A program made the position numbers and the translations under genes. The notes beneath the pieces are model-generated. The model was not told where the DNA came from. It searched no databases and worked only from the letters and a program-made list of their open reading frames with translations. A stretch of 37,043 nt of DNA, from IMG/VR virus record IMGVR_UViG_3300006919_000158, positions 1 through 37,043 of that record; one strand, written 5' to 3'. Source of the stretch: a virus. Positions 19,001-27,800 of the stretch are shown piece after piece. Each line of letters opens with the position of its first letter. Positions within the stretch are counted from its first letter, which is position 1.

Positions 19001-19317
19001 CAACAACAGAAGATATACAATATTTTTCAGACAAATTAGATGTTTATACAAGTCAACTATTAAATCATAAATATAGAGAAGGTGTTTTAAATGTTCCTGT
19101 TTCTGAAAACAAAATAAATGATAATTTATTTAATATGGATTATGATTCTGATACCGAATATAACATCGATTATATTAATAGTTTAACTGAAAAAACTAAC
19201 AAGTTAATTTCTAGCAGAATAGTAGGTAGTTATTTAAATGTTAAACTAGTGTCAAGAACACACAAAAAATTTAATATCTTTGCAATAACTGCAAAATTTA
19301 GAAAATCTTTTAATTAA
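13009..19317 (+). CDS. Giant tail-hub protein, muzzle-like (crAss-like tail stem)
   Basis: At 2,102 residues this is the second-largest gene. After a Lys/Gln-rich head (TNKQDNKKQKNKNQ) comes KPSGFYGGMVSDPDPRLQP and TYRYARNISL, an opening typical of the large tail protein of crAss-like phages. Near residue 245 is SGVYAYAFKYKTDDGAVSGI followed by SPISD, a beta-sandwich or propeller-like repeat. Much of the remainder is Asn/Ser/Tyr-rich beta structure with many Gly turns. A segment around 1425-1480 (NHNNEIYFTQEKAFGKLIIN) looks like a propeller blade. Family knowledge places multiple copies at the distal tail, forming the muzzle through which cargo leaves. Position after the ring proteins and before the ejected proteins supports this. 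No depolymerase motif was recognised. Confidence 0.65.
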   Translation: MATNKQDNKKQKNKNQITKPSGFYGGMVSDPDPRLQPKTTYRYARNISLINLDGTSLTVENANGNRKIVDLLEYFGKDKDGNFGFYNYNPSSIEYYGPQEDNLDTSLNQQDFAGNIVGHYSFKNQLFLIVCGITRFSQNESDFRTQFLLLDFDNNGEVLRVKDLRVSFNANGGAELPNINMDPTILCRVEGLVENECLTRVYWTDNKNPLRTLSLKSSNLTTLDPNELDVKPQASFNQPLVDKTIPGSLLSGVYAYAFKYKTDDGAVSGISPISDIYHVSNKSLAGSATYYGSNSGLPTSYGLQIKVGELDERYDSVEFYSIYYQDLDNAPVVSKIGEKSITGSSMVFTHSSMKSEIPLGLTEVLIPSNTWDLCKDIAVKDNILFAANLRSIQNVVGEKEWNVRVRRCSLHDLSTGSGSEVGVLTTTDTEVKDYRLDSSGNPFELYQAGSYKKWDFSNSYKACSQSHRYMPEITDKPVLGAMSYGFLDTDSAYAQKNELGGCRVSFYNLRKLSENKNNKGKSNDLTYGSYSSEATNLYTDSYTDINDSNNSNNYKLSLSNIGGAKDMVSAGSRRGFQRGETYRFGVLVYDKAGNPGNVLWIGDIQMPYHSDRYYKRKIDNYTWDSVLRDDLYEDDTYSIDYRMSSSSAMQVPGYVNKHNKFDQTFSDNGSTGESSSFEKNNMFFSPPGVTNHYTYDLGLVFEFKIPQEVRNKISGFKVVRAERTENDRSVLQQGALAQTVYYSRKPAINQYSFKYSPSTSLTNLGSETDETNPLWPEYETLLGGYIGLNYYQNNLDGSGGDGTAANEYIDTSDSATSVLLRKDQDGFYSSGGGADTNYTTSRYFGYDAWGSYKRASGSIGNTRHICLNTWVMYSPDSAFGVRPYQHVNGNRLSIISTLKAVDKIRVKSDPEIEATDEYGNATGVTRTFNTSDYPSIDTSINEVSVGFQYGGWNAGSDKGDYFTTKKVAESDQRATAHSAVFAVYDTQLHQHLSDLATGDASNSYFNSNGKIQYVTKTDNSMMNVPSNTHTLGSATGNRPSGAGIQQTSGDYGAGQNDPFSTEYLGSGISNYYANCKNLGNYFELGNSKEITDGEIVGKEFFEDSKGNSFPTGFNTSGFSNHTLGFAWMSSGSASWNTDGTKTAPNIDGPNFSCAVQSKDYVTGFTNGLMPGQAHRDLDINQYSTDTVSQLMRGTRGIILNIALNTPTSLSSLYTSRSTSYQRFSGTIDIARVISEQNWWASNGSKKGMNYAKNKKIPYIVSANIVRELVDQYGGNTKQSIEETVYNSCGHYHPINVDTEGHTSIVFGGDTFVTMYSHQVTTSPYPANSATKFLIFPVESFVNTQMRSGLHLGNGDHEEGFDQDNLPVSNDWLYNPVYSQEKNLKRFVSVKESDCDIKNLPYEIAYSQTKLTGEPTDAFRSFPYLNFHDVEGTFGEITGLINHNNEIYFTQEKAFGKLIINPRTFIKDDATGDSIFTGQGNILETEMYISNVYGTRHINSIINSDKALYFFDVDNEKILQFIEGKGLRVLSDEKGIKNKLNKYLNLGRLKVYQKYKNEKVYGTGHIEDRIYHNDMPLRFIGIHGTFDKKKRNLIYTILDGARIDKQDRLDNEAIHDLSIRKTLSGYKDNVFKDESSGALQTRAFNPWINDTASIGYADRLRFNNTLIYNEELDTFVTWSDHTPSQWINHNGYVYSTANRQVFTEWNVSITEYPTSLAGTTIANYSHEDSMDYKDIYRYGSNRLKQGSVQLWMLNGSEEKNILYNEDANLMQIDDEDAAWVHSVNDFVSPNPLFVFDGYDNIFTEYPKSYTSTGYDINGVQYSTYKYYIEKGFSRHHLKRIYPVIFEASINDFSTVNKKYDNVNIHVTADNVINNGIYNSIDRNGYIVYDEDSTLSGVREVYKLNRLDNTITDQVNLSWYYNTNSVKNIMPALQSNSDAYYSYELTQYEQGAYTQVENTSFSSLFDKITYSTDVFNNNTTYKFYDKLELLNRLGDNEGDTTTEDIQYFSDKLDVYTSQLLNHKYREGVLNVPVSENKINDNLFNMDYDSDTEYNIDYINSLTEKTNKLISSRIVGSYLNVKLVSRTHKKFNIFAITAKFRKSFN

Positions 19318-20084
19318 TGGCAAATAGATATTACGAAAATTTATATTCTGATATGTCTAATGAATTAGGCTTAGATGAGAATGTTAATAATGAAAGCAAC
19401 AAACGTAAATCACCTATTTACACAGAGCAGTTACAATTTGAAGATCCACAGAGTATTGTTAATAGAGAAGTAGATCCTATACAATATGGTATGAGCGCAC
19501 AAGAAATAGCTGAGACTGGAGCAACTGTATATAAAACTGCAGATACAGCATATAAATTTTTTGAAGGCAAAGATGCTTCTTTGTACTCTGATATTGCAGA
19601 TAAAATAAAACCTATGTTTTATAAGGAAGCTGACACTTTACAATCTATATACGGTGAAAATTATGTAGAGGGTGTAGGTCCAACTGGTGGAGAGGCAACA
19701 ATAAAGCCAGGAACAGGATTGATTTTAAAAGCTAGTGGAGAGGCTTTAAAATACCTTGCAGACGATGATGATCCAACAACAATGAATGTTGGTGAAACTG
19801 TTGGTACAGCTGCCTCAGGAGCTGGTACAGGTGTTATGCTTGCTAGTTTGTTGTCTGCACCTGTGTTACCTGTAGCAATAGCAGCTTCTATATTTTCATT
19901 ATTAAGAGGTAAAAGAAGAAGAGATAAAGCTAGGGAATTGCAAAAACAAAAAGAAGCGCAAGATGCAATAGTACAAAATTATAGAGACACTCTTGCTGAA
20001 TACAGGGAAAACAGAGATCAATTTCTTTCTAATTACGAATACGAACAACAAACAGAAGGTTTGGCAGATAAATATATGAGTTAA
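19317..20084 (+). CDS. Putative ejected internal protein with hydrophobic hairpin
   Basis: This 255-residue protein has a soluble N-terminal half and then a strongly hydrophobic Gly/Ala-rich stretch at residues 160-196 (TVGTAASGAGTGVMLASLL, then PVLPVAIAASIFSLL). That stretch is followed at once by the basic cluster RGKRRRDKAREL and a coiled coil to about residue 245 rich in Gln, Arg and Glu. The layout resembles small inner-core proteins of podoviruses (T7 gp14-like in general design) that insert in the outer membrane during DNA ejection; the comparison is by architecture, not homology. Both ends use TAATG start-stop overlaps with the muzzle gene and the lysozyme gene, consistent with coordinated production of virion cargo. 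Confidence 0.5.
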   Translation: MANRYYENLYSDMSNELGLDENVNNESNKRKSPIYTEQLQFEDPQSIVNREVDPIQYGMSAQEIAETGATVYKTADTAYKFFEGKDASLYSDIADKIKPMFYKEADTLQSIYGENYVEGVGPTGGEATIKPGTGLILKASGEALKYLADDDDPTTMNVGETVGTAASGAGTGVMLASLLSAPVLPVAIAASIFSLLRGKRRRDKARELQKQKEAQDAIVQNYRDTLAEYRENRDQFLSNYEYEQQTEGLADKYMS

Positions 20085-22564
20085 TGGCAGAACCAGTAAA
20101 TCCAGCATATCCAACATCAGGTAGATACCCAGGCAATAACCCTGTGTCTAGGCAAGAGGTATATGATTATCTTATGACAAAACCAGGAATGACTGATGTA
20201 AAAGCCAATGCTATAATGGCTAACATAGAAGGTGAATCAGGTTTTTATTCTGACGCTATACAAACAGGAAACGTAGATAATAGAGGTATAGGTTTGTTTC
20301 AACATACATTTTCATCAAGAAAAGAAGGATTAGTAGAAGAGGTTCCTGATTGGGAAACAAACTGGAAAGGACAAATAGATTATGCTATGGGTGAACCTGA
20401 AATGAGAAACTTCATGAGAAAAGACTATGATAGTCAAGAAGAAGCTACTGAGGCCTTTATGATGAAGTTTGAAAATCCTGCAATTACAAGTGAAAAATAT
20501 CCAGGTAAAACTTTAATTAGAAGAGGTAATAAGTATTATTATGTTGAGGGAGGTAAAAAAATAAAAATACCAAAAAAAGACTATGAAGATGCTGTAAGAC
20601 AAAAAGCAGAGGGTAGGCTTGAAATATATGAAAATACTGAATACAGACAAAATGTAATTGCTAGAAGTAATATTACTCAAGAAGATTATGAAAATTATTA
20701 TGAAGGTGCAGAAAGTGTTACTATAGATGGAGATGAAGTTGTTGTAGATTTTGGTGATGGTAACATTATAAGAGAGCCTATTTCAAAAGTTGATGATGCT
20801 ATTAATGCTGAAAGACAAATAGAGTCTGAAGGGGGTACAGTAGGCGTTTCAGATCAAACAGAATCTGGACAACAAAATCCTCCAGTAATACCACCTGTTA
20901 CAGGTCCAGGTATAGAAGGTGATACGCAAGTTGTTACAAATACAAATGAAGATGATGGTGAGCCATCTGGTTTATCTAATGAACAAGCAACTCCACAAGA
21001 TGTTGAAGAAAGTGATTATGTAGTAGATCAAACAGAAGCTGAACGTGTATTTGGTCCAACAGCAAGACTACAAAATATAAACGGTAAAAACGTAATATTA
21101 TATACAGATAATGAAGGAGTTGAACAGCAAGTAGACGCAGATACTGTTACACAACAAACTCCTGATTATGTTACTCCATCACCTGTTCCGCCTCCAGCTC
21201 CTCCAATAGTACCAGAAGTACAAGAGGAAGTGCCAGACGCTACTAGAACTCCAGAAATACCTGAAGTAGAATTACAGGAAGATTCTGAAAGAGAGATAGC
21301 TGAAACTGAAGAAGAGTTAAGGCGTCGTACTATGGAAAGACAGCAAGAGTTAGAAGAAGAAACACAGGTAGAAGAAACCGAAGAAGTTGTTGAAGAAGTA
21401 GAAGAAGAGGTAGTTGATGAGGTAGAGGTAGAAGAAGTAGAAGTAGGAGTAGCGGAAGTAGAAGAAGAAACCGAAGAAGTGGTAGAAGAACAGGTTTCTT
21501 CATCTTCGTTATCATTAGAAGAAGTACAAGAAATTTACGGTCCTAACGCAACTATAGGCAATGTAAATGGTGAAGAAGTGATACTAATTACTGGAGCTGC
21601 TGAAGATGGATCGGAAGATGAGGAAATTATTATGTCTGACGCTATAGCTCAGAGAGATGCAAGAATAGCTGCAGAAAATGAGCAGATAGAACAAAACAAT
21701 GCAGATGCATTAGGCATGAGAAGACGTGACTTCAGAAATATGACTGAAGAAGAATTAAATCAGCGTTTAGAAGAAACTAATTTGTCTGATGAAGAAAAAG
21801 ATAATATAAGAACTAATTGGACAAGTGCTAACGAAGATAGTATATTAGAAAATTTATTTAATTCTTTTACCAAAGGTGATGGTAATGCTTTAGAAAAAGC
21901 TTCAAAACTATTAAAAGCTTCTGGTGGTATATCATCTTTAGTAGCTGGTTTTGTTGGAGCTAAAGCTGCTAAAAAAGGTATGGAAACAGTAGAGGTTCCA
22001 GAAATAGAAGGATTAAGCACAGCTTTTAAACAATATTCACAGCAGCAAAAAGCTTTATCTGAAACTGGATTGTCTTACGCTGAAACGCAAACTATAAAAC
22101 AAGGTATTGATGAGGCTTATAAATTAGGTATTGATAATTTAGTTAGAGGTACAGGTGGTGATAGAGCTAAATTTTTAGCTGGTACAGGAGCGTTAGATTC
22201 TAACAGACAAACTTCATTATTAAAATTAGCTGCATTAGAAGATGAAGCTAGAAGACAAAATAGAGAAGCTTACGGAAAGGTTTTAAGTTTTGAAGCTAAT
22301 TATAATAAGGAAAAAGATATATTTACAAAGTCTAGAGAATACAATCAAAAGTTAGCTGACAAAGCTATGTTTCAAAATACGGCATCATCTGCTTTTCAGC
22401 ATGTTTTTGATAACATAAGATTTGGTCAGGATTACGCACCAATATTAGATCAAATGCAAAAAACAGTAAATCAGTTAGGTAATGTTTCTAATTTATTGGG
22501 TTCTTTTAATATTGAAACTAATAATGATACAGAGCAAGATGATCCTAATGATCCTAATGAATAA
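20084..22564 (+). CDS. Virion-associated tail lysozyme / ejected protein
   Basis: The 826-residue protein starts with a phage tail-lysozyme-type domain (about 20-180): SRQEVYDYLM, then KANAIMANIEGESGFYSDA with E51 as likely catalytic acid (E49 alternative), and NRGIGLFQHTF as the substrate-cleft motif. It would cut peptidoglycan during entry. Residues about 203-241, 321-357 and 485-522 look like three diverged copies of one small beta unit (GDEVVVDFGDG, GKNVILYTDNEG, GEEVILITGAAEDG). A Pro-rich stretch (359-378) and a very acidic Val/Glu repeat (400-470) separate them. The C-terminal 230 residues are helical with a hydrophobic Gly/Ala patch at 612-630 and end in a repeated DPN motif. The domain layout suggests a packaged, elongated ejection protein. 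Confidence 0.78.
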   Translation: MAEPVNPAYPTSGRYPGNNPVSRQEVYDYLMTKPGMTDVKANAIMANIEGESGFYSDAIQTGNVDNRGIGLFQHTFSSRKEGLVEEVPDWETNWKGQIDYAMGEPEMRNFMRKDYDSQEEATEAFMMKFENPAITSEKYPGKTLIRRGNKYYYVEGGKKIKIPKKDYEDAVRQKAEGRLEIYENTEYRQNVIARSNITQEDYENYYEGAESVTIDGDEVVVDFGDGNIIREPISKVDDAINAERQIESEGGTVGVSDQTESGQQNPPVIPPVTGPGIEGDTQVVTNTNEDDGEPSGLSNEQATPQDVEESDYVVDQTEAERVFGPTARLQNINGKNVILYTDNEGVEQQVDADTVTQQTPDYVTPSPVPPPAPPIVPEVQEEVPDATRTPEIPEVELQEDSEREIAETEEELRRRTMERQQELEEETQVEETEEVVEEVEEEVVDEVEVEEVEVGVAEVEEETEEVVEEQVSSSSLSLEEVQEIYGPNATIGNVNGEEVILITGAAEDGSEDEEIIMSDAIAQRDARIAAENEQIEQNNADALGMRRRDFRNMTEEELNQRLEETNLSDEEKDNIRTNWTSANEDSILENLFNSFTKGDGNALEKASKLLKASGGISSLVAGFVGAKAAKKGMETVEVPEIEGLSTAFKQYSQQQKALSETGLSYAETQTIKQGIDEAYKLGIDNLVRGTGGDRAKFLAGTGALDSNRQTSLLKLAALEDEARRQNREAYGKVLSFEANYNKEKDIFTKSREYNQKLADKAMFQNTASSAFQHVFDNIRFGQDYAPILDQMQKTVNQLGNVSNLLGSFNIETNNDTEQDDPNDPNE
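21340..21500 (+). repeat. Low-complexity GAA/GTA repeat encoding an acidic Val/Glu tract
   Basis: This stretch inside the lysozyme gene is nearly all gaa, gag and gta codons and encodes about 50 residues of alternating Glu and Val. It probably forms an extended charged linker. Degenerate trinucleotide repetition makes it prone to length change between relatives. The opposite strand gives a poly-Leu open frame that is an artefact of this composition. Confidence 0.7.
22542..22559 (+). repeat. Two-copy 9-base tandem repeat (atcctaatg)
   Basis: Two perfect adjacent copies of a 9-base unit lie at the 3' end of the lysozyme gene, encoding the repeated DPN in the acidic C-terminal tail. They keep the frame. 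A small slip-duplication is the simplest explanation. Confidence 0.6.
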
Positions 22565-22576
22565 TAAATATAGATT

Positions 22577-24805
22577 ATGGCAGAACAACAAGACGCAGCT
22601 TTAAATATGCTAGGACAGTCACTATTTTCAGGTGACGCTTACAGCCAAAGACAGCAAAGATTTAACTTAGCGGCACAAGCAATACAAATGCAAAGTCAAA
22701 AAGTGCAAGCTAATAATCAAATACAATCTGCTGTAAGAGAAAACTATGAAAATTCTATGGCAATTGCTAAAGATGCTAGCATTAGACCATATGATAGAAA
22801 AAGATTAGAAAATTTATTAGGAGGCGGATATGAGTCTGTTATAGAAGAAATTAAAAATGATTTTAATGGAGATTTTATAATGTACTCTAATAATGTAGAT
22901 GCTAGTGGAGTTAGTGGAGCAGATAAAATTAGAAATATATTTTTTAATAAAGATTTGCAGGATTTATATGAAGAAATGAATCATAATAAAACACAGTTTA
23001 CAAAAATTATTGAAATTTCTAAAACAAATCCTGAGTTAGTACCAGCTATCTATAAACAAGCTTTAGAAGAATGGCAACAAACTAATCCTACCGATCCTAC
23101 ACCAAAACTTTCTAGACTACCTGTTTTTGAGCCATTAGTAGACGTTAAAGAAGATTTAGAAGAGTATTACCAAAATGTTGGTGGTAATTATGGTGCAAAT
23201 CATATGGATATAATGACTATAGCTCCTCATAAGGTTTTGCACAATATGCGTGTAGAAGGTTATAGTGAGTCTGAATTAGAAGAAGTTATAGCTAATTTTA
23301 ATAAGCCAGGAACTAGAGGCTATAGTTTAGTTAAAGACTTTTTAGAAAATAATCATAGTACTAGTGGATTGTTAAATCCAGAAAGCCCTAATTATGTTAC
23401 GGGTCAGTTAAAATATAGTAAAGGTGATGAATTTGCAAGGGTTTTTGATTCAATAGGCAATGAATCTTACGAGATAAATGCAGGTGATAATTATGAAACT
23501 ATAACTAAAGATGTAATAAAACAATCATTTGCATATCTTAAAGATATAGAAGGTATATCAACAGTAAAACAAACAAAATTACCATATGAACACTATGGTC
23601 CATTTAGAGGTAAAGGTAAGCGTGTAGTTACTGGTTTAAATATAACAGACGATAATGTTGATATGGAAAATATTATAGAATCTGCGTTACCTGGATATAA
23701 TGCAGAAATGGGTAATATAATATATAATAACGGCAGGCTTGTTTTAAAAAATTATGACTTTGTAAAACATAAAAATGTTTATCATGCTGAAGATGGTTCT
23801 CTAGCAGGTAGTGATGAATTATTTAAATTTGAATCTGGACTAACATATGCTGCTGGTACTTCTATAGCAGGTGCAGGTGTGGGTGCTGTTACTGGTCCAG
23901 GAGCAGCTGTAACTGCTGCAGGTGGTTTTGTTCTTGGAGGATTAAGCTATGCTTCTACAACTGAGCTTAATAGCATAAAAGACTTTACTGTTGATAAAAT
24001 AGTAGTTGGTTATAAATTAAATTTAGGCGATGGCGAATCAGAACTATTATTAGATTTTGAAGATAAAAATGATAAAGATGCACAAGCATATGCAGAAAAA
24101 TATAACTTTGAAAATGTTGACGCACTACAAGGAAGTTTAGAGCCTGTAATATTAGCTTATGGTAGAGATCAAGACCCATTGTATAGTGATGGATATTTAA
24201 TTGAGCTTGCATTTAACAAAGATAATATTAGAGATATAAAAGAAAGGTATCGTAGTGAAGAAGATAGTTTTACAAGATCTATAAATGATGGAAAAGCTGG
24301 TAAAAGATCATTTGAAAATTCACAAAAACAAGCAGAAATAGATGCAAAAAGAAATGTAATTGCTGTGGAAAAAGCACAAAATTATATTACTAATTCTTTT
24401 GGTGGTACTAATGCAAGCGCAGATACATATAATAATTTGATTAATACATTTAATCCAGCAATTGAAAGTTATTCTAAAGCAGTTAATATACCAGAAACAA
24501 AAACACAGCCAAATCAAAGTTTATTATTAGCAGAAATTCTTGTATCTTCGCAATACTATCAAAATCCAAACACTAAAGAATTTAGTAAGTTAAGAGATGA
24601 TCAAGGAACTAAAGTAGGTGCTGATGCGCTAAACAAAGTAAACAATCTTAAATTTACAATGGGAACTGATAAAGGTAGATTAGCTGCATATAAAAATTTG
24701 CCAACAAAAGATATAATAAAAGGGTTTGAAGCTTTTTATCCAAAAGAAATGGTTAAAGAGATAGAAAGACTTACTACAGCATTAAGAGATTTAAAAGGAT
24801 TATAA
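22577..24805 (+). CDS. Putative ejected cargo protein with glycine-zipper segment
   Basis: This 742-residue protein opens with a helical Gln/Ala-rich region (QRQQRFNLAAQAIQMQSQKV, 25-44). It contains one hydrophobic Gly/Ala segment at about residues 420-460 (YAAGTSIAGAGVGAVTGPG, then AAVTAAGGFVLGGLSY), a glycine-zipper pattern typical of proteins that enter membranes. No enzyme motif is visible. It starts 12 bases after the lysozyme gene with ATGGCA and ends one base before the giant RNA polymerase gene. Placement between two large cargo genes and the membrane-active segment suggest an ejected protein forming part of the trans-envelope channel or filling the tail lumen. This is inference from context; the family itself I do not recognise. 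Confidence 0.5.
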   Translation: MAEQQDAALNMLGQSLFSGDAYSQRQQRFNLAAQAIQMQSQKVQANNQIQSAVRENYENSMAIAKDASIRPYDRKRLENLLGGGYESVIEEIKNDFNGDFIMYSNNVDASGVSGADKIRNIFFNKDLQDLYEEMNHNKTQFTKIIEISKTNPELVPAIYKQALEEWQQTNPTDPTPKLSRLPVFEPLVDVKEDLEEYYQNVGGNYGANHMDIMTIAPHKVLHNMRVEGYSESELEEVIANFNKPGTRGYSLVKDFLENNHSTSGLLNPESPNYVTGQLKYSKGDEFARVFDSIGNESYEINAGDNYETITKDVIKQSFAYLKDIEGISTVKQTKLPYEHYGPFRGKGKRVVTGLNITDDNVDMENIIESALPGYNAEMGNIIYNNGRLVLKNYDFVKHKNVYHAEDGSLAGSDELFKFESGLTYAAGTSIAGAGVGAVTGPGAAVTAAGGFVLGGLSYASTTELNSIKDFTVDKIVVGYKLNLGDGESELLLDFEDKNDKDAQAYAEKYNFENVDALQGSLEPVILAYGRDQDPLYSDGYLIELAFNKDNIRDIKERYRSEEDSFTRSINDGKAGKRSFENSQKQAEIDAKRNVIAVEKAQNYITNSFGGTNASADTYNNLINTFNPAIESYSKAVNIPETKTQPNQSLLLAEILVSSQYYQNPNTKEFSKLRDDQGTKVGADALNKVNNLKFTMGTDKGRLAAYKNLPTKDIIKGFEAFYPKEMVKEIERLTTALRDLKGL

Positions 24806-24806
24806 T

Positions 24807-27800
24807 ATGGGATTTGATTTAAATGAATTTTTTCAATCACGAGTTAAAGCATCTAGAGGTGGATACCAACAGGCACAAGACGAATTAAAAGATCAAGTAC
24901 AAGATTATGATCAAGGTGGTCCGCTAGAACTTAATCCAGGAAAAAATTTAAGTTTTTCGCAAGGAGATATTAGTACTGCTGCAGCTGAAAAAAGAAGATC
25001 ATTTATGGATACAGGTAGAGGTTCTGGCATTCAACAACCAAATGTTATAATTCCTGAAGATCCTGAAGTAAAAGGCGCTATAGATCAAGATAGATTTATA
25101 AAGCAATCCATGATGCAAACTGAAGACATAGCTAGGTCTGAAGTACAGAGATTGCAAAGATCGTTATTAGCTGGTAGTGGACAAGTAGTAAGTATGGTAG
25201 GTGACGTGTTTAACTTTTTACACGCTATAACGCCAGATACAGGAGAAACATTTGAGCCGTTTGAAACAGTAGGTAATTTTATTACAAAGCATGGCGATAA
25301 AGCTATGAATCAAATGAAAAACACTTACATTCCAAAAGAGTTGGAAACTATCGAAATAGGAGATATGTTTAATCCAACTTTTTGGACGGGTGATGTAGCT
25401 CAGCAAATTCCTAACTTTTTAGCTATGTTAGCGCCAGGTGCTGTAGGAACAAAACTTGCTAGTAAAGGTTTATTAAAATATTTACCAAAATACACAAAAG
25501 CATCAAGAGGATTTTTAGATGATACAGTAGGTGTTGTTACAAGAACAAAAGGCAGGGGGCTAGGACGATCTATTATTAATGTTGGTATAGAAGGTGCTGA
25601 TGATTTTATTCTCTCAAAAGGAGGCAAAGCTTTGTCAGCTTTTCTTGGTGGTGGTATTGGTACTACATTAGTAGACGGAGCTACAATAGCAGGACAAACA
25701 TATAGAAATGGATTAGATTTAGGTTTAACTGAAGAAGAGTCTTCTGTAGCTGCTGCTAATGTATTTGGTAATAATTTTGCGTGGGCAGGTATTAATGGTT
25801 TGTCTTGGGCAATTACTTTTGGTAATGCTAGAATAGCGCCAGTAAGTAGTATGTTAAAAAAATTGCCAAAAAATAATTTTGGTAAAACTATAGCTGGTAT
25901 TACGCAAAGCAGGGTAGCAAGTTTTATTGGTAAGGCTGGTTTAGAATCATATGAAGAGTCTTGGCAAGAATCATATCAAGATTGGGTACAAAAAAGAGCA
26001 ATAGCAAAAGTTCAAGGCGTTCCTTTTAAGTATGATGGTGACTATTTATTTGCTAGCCAAGGCTTTAGAGATTATTATGATAGCCCTGAAAATAACAGAA
26101 CAAAATTTGTTGCAGCTGCCACAGGTTTGTTAGGTGGTGGTTTTTCTTCTATAATAAATGATTCAGCAAAACAACAGTTAGCTTTAGATCGTCAAAGAGA
26201 AATATTAGAGCAAAATATAGATTTACTAAATGATGGTAGTAGAGAGTCTAGATTAGCAGTTATAGATAATGTGGTAAAGCATTCTGTAGAAGCAAGAGAA
26301 ACAGATGAACTAAAAGCTTATATACAGCAACAATTAGATAAAGGTATTATAGATGAAAAGCTATACGATTTTTATAATAATATAATAGATTCTTATGAAG
26401 ATCTTTACAATAGAATACCAGACTATATAGAAGAAACTGAAGGCTTTGGTAAAGAACAATATTTTTCTAATTTATCTTTAATAGAAAGAAATAAAAATGC
26501 TTTAAAATATGCAGAAGATGAGTTAAAATCTTGGCAAGAAGAAAATAAAGATTCTATTGGCACAGAAAAATACGAACAGGTTTTAAAAGAAAAGCAAGAC
26601 CAATTAGACAATTTAAGAGTAGAGTTAGAAGAAGCTAGCGCTAAAGCTAGAGATGTTAATTTAGGAATAGAGCAAGAAATACTTACAGAAAACGATAGGT
26701 ATAAAAAAGGTGTTGGTTTAACAACAGATGGTAAATTAACTACTAAAGATGGTAAAAAGATTGGAGGAAGATTTGCTCCACAAAGTAAATTAGATCAAGA
26801 GCAAAAAGAAAGCATATTTACTAAAGAAGCTGAAGCAAAAAAAGCTAGAGAAGAGGCTGAAAAACCTGAAGAACAAGAAGATGCTACTGAAGAAAAGCCG
26901 TCTATTGTTAAAAGAGCTGTAGATACTGCAGGTCAAGTAGCTCGTAAAACAGGCGAAAAATTAGGTATAGTTAAACCTAAAGAAGAAACTGAAACACCAG
27001 CTAAACCAGATGTAAAAGCTGAGCCAGAAGCTGAAACTAAAGCAGAGCCTAAGCAAGAAGAAGATCCTTCTGTATCTAAAGTAGCTTCTAAATTAGAAAC
27101 AGGTACTATAACTCCTGAAAATGTTAGGCCACAAGATCAAGCTGATGTTGATGCAGCAATTAATTCTGTAGCAGAAAAATTAAACGCTGGTACAAAAGTT
27201 GCTGAATTAACAGATAATGAAAAAACGATTGCTATTGAGTTCCAGGAAGAGGTATCTCAAGCACGTAAAAAAAAAGATAATTCGGTAGACGTAGAAGTTG
27301 GTCGTAAAGTAGACGCTAGTACAGCTAGGGAAAAATTAGATAAAAAACAGAAAACTAAGACAAGTCAAAAAAAGCCAGCTAAACCAAGAGATAAAAAAGG
27401 CAAAAAGTCTAACTACAAATCTGCTAACCAAAACGTAGCAAAGAATATAAACTTTAGGCGTAGGAATGCTAGAATAGCTAATACTATGTTTATACAGGAC
27501 AAGTTAAACGTACCTGTAGGTATTATAGATTCTTCATTTAATCACTTTGGTACATCACCTGCATATGAGGTTGCTGGTGCTATATTTGTAGATCCAAATA
27601 AACTATATCAAGAACTATTTGTACACGAGTTTACAGGTCATATTTATTTTAGAGTAAATATGGATAAGCCATTGATTAAGAACTTTATCAAAGAGTTTGC
27701 TAAATCAAACGAGTATGTTGCTCTGAAAGGTAGATACCCAGAATTAGAAATGTTTAATTACAATGGTGTAGATTATACTTTAGCGGAAATTTCACAAGAC

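Noticed and set aside
21330-21515. Poly-Leu open frame on the minus strand that looks like a membrane protein
   Set aside because: It is the reverse complement of the GAA/GTA low-complexity tract in the lysozyme gene.
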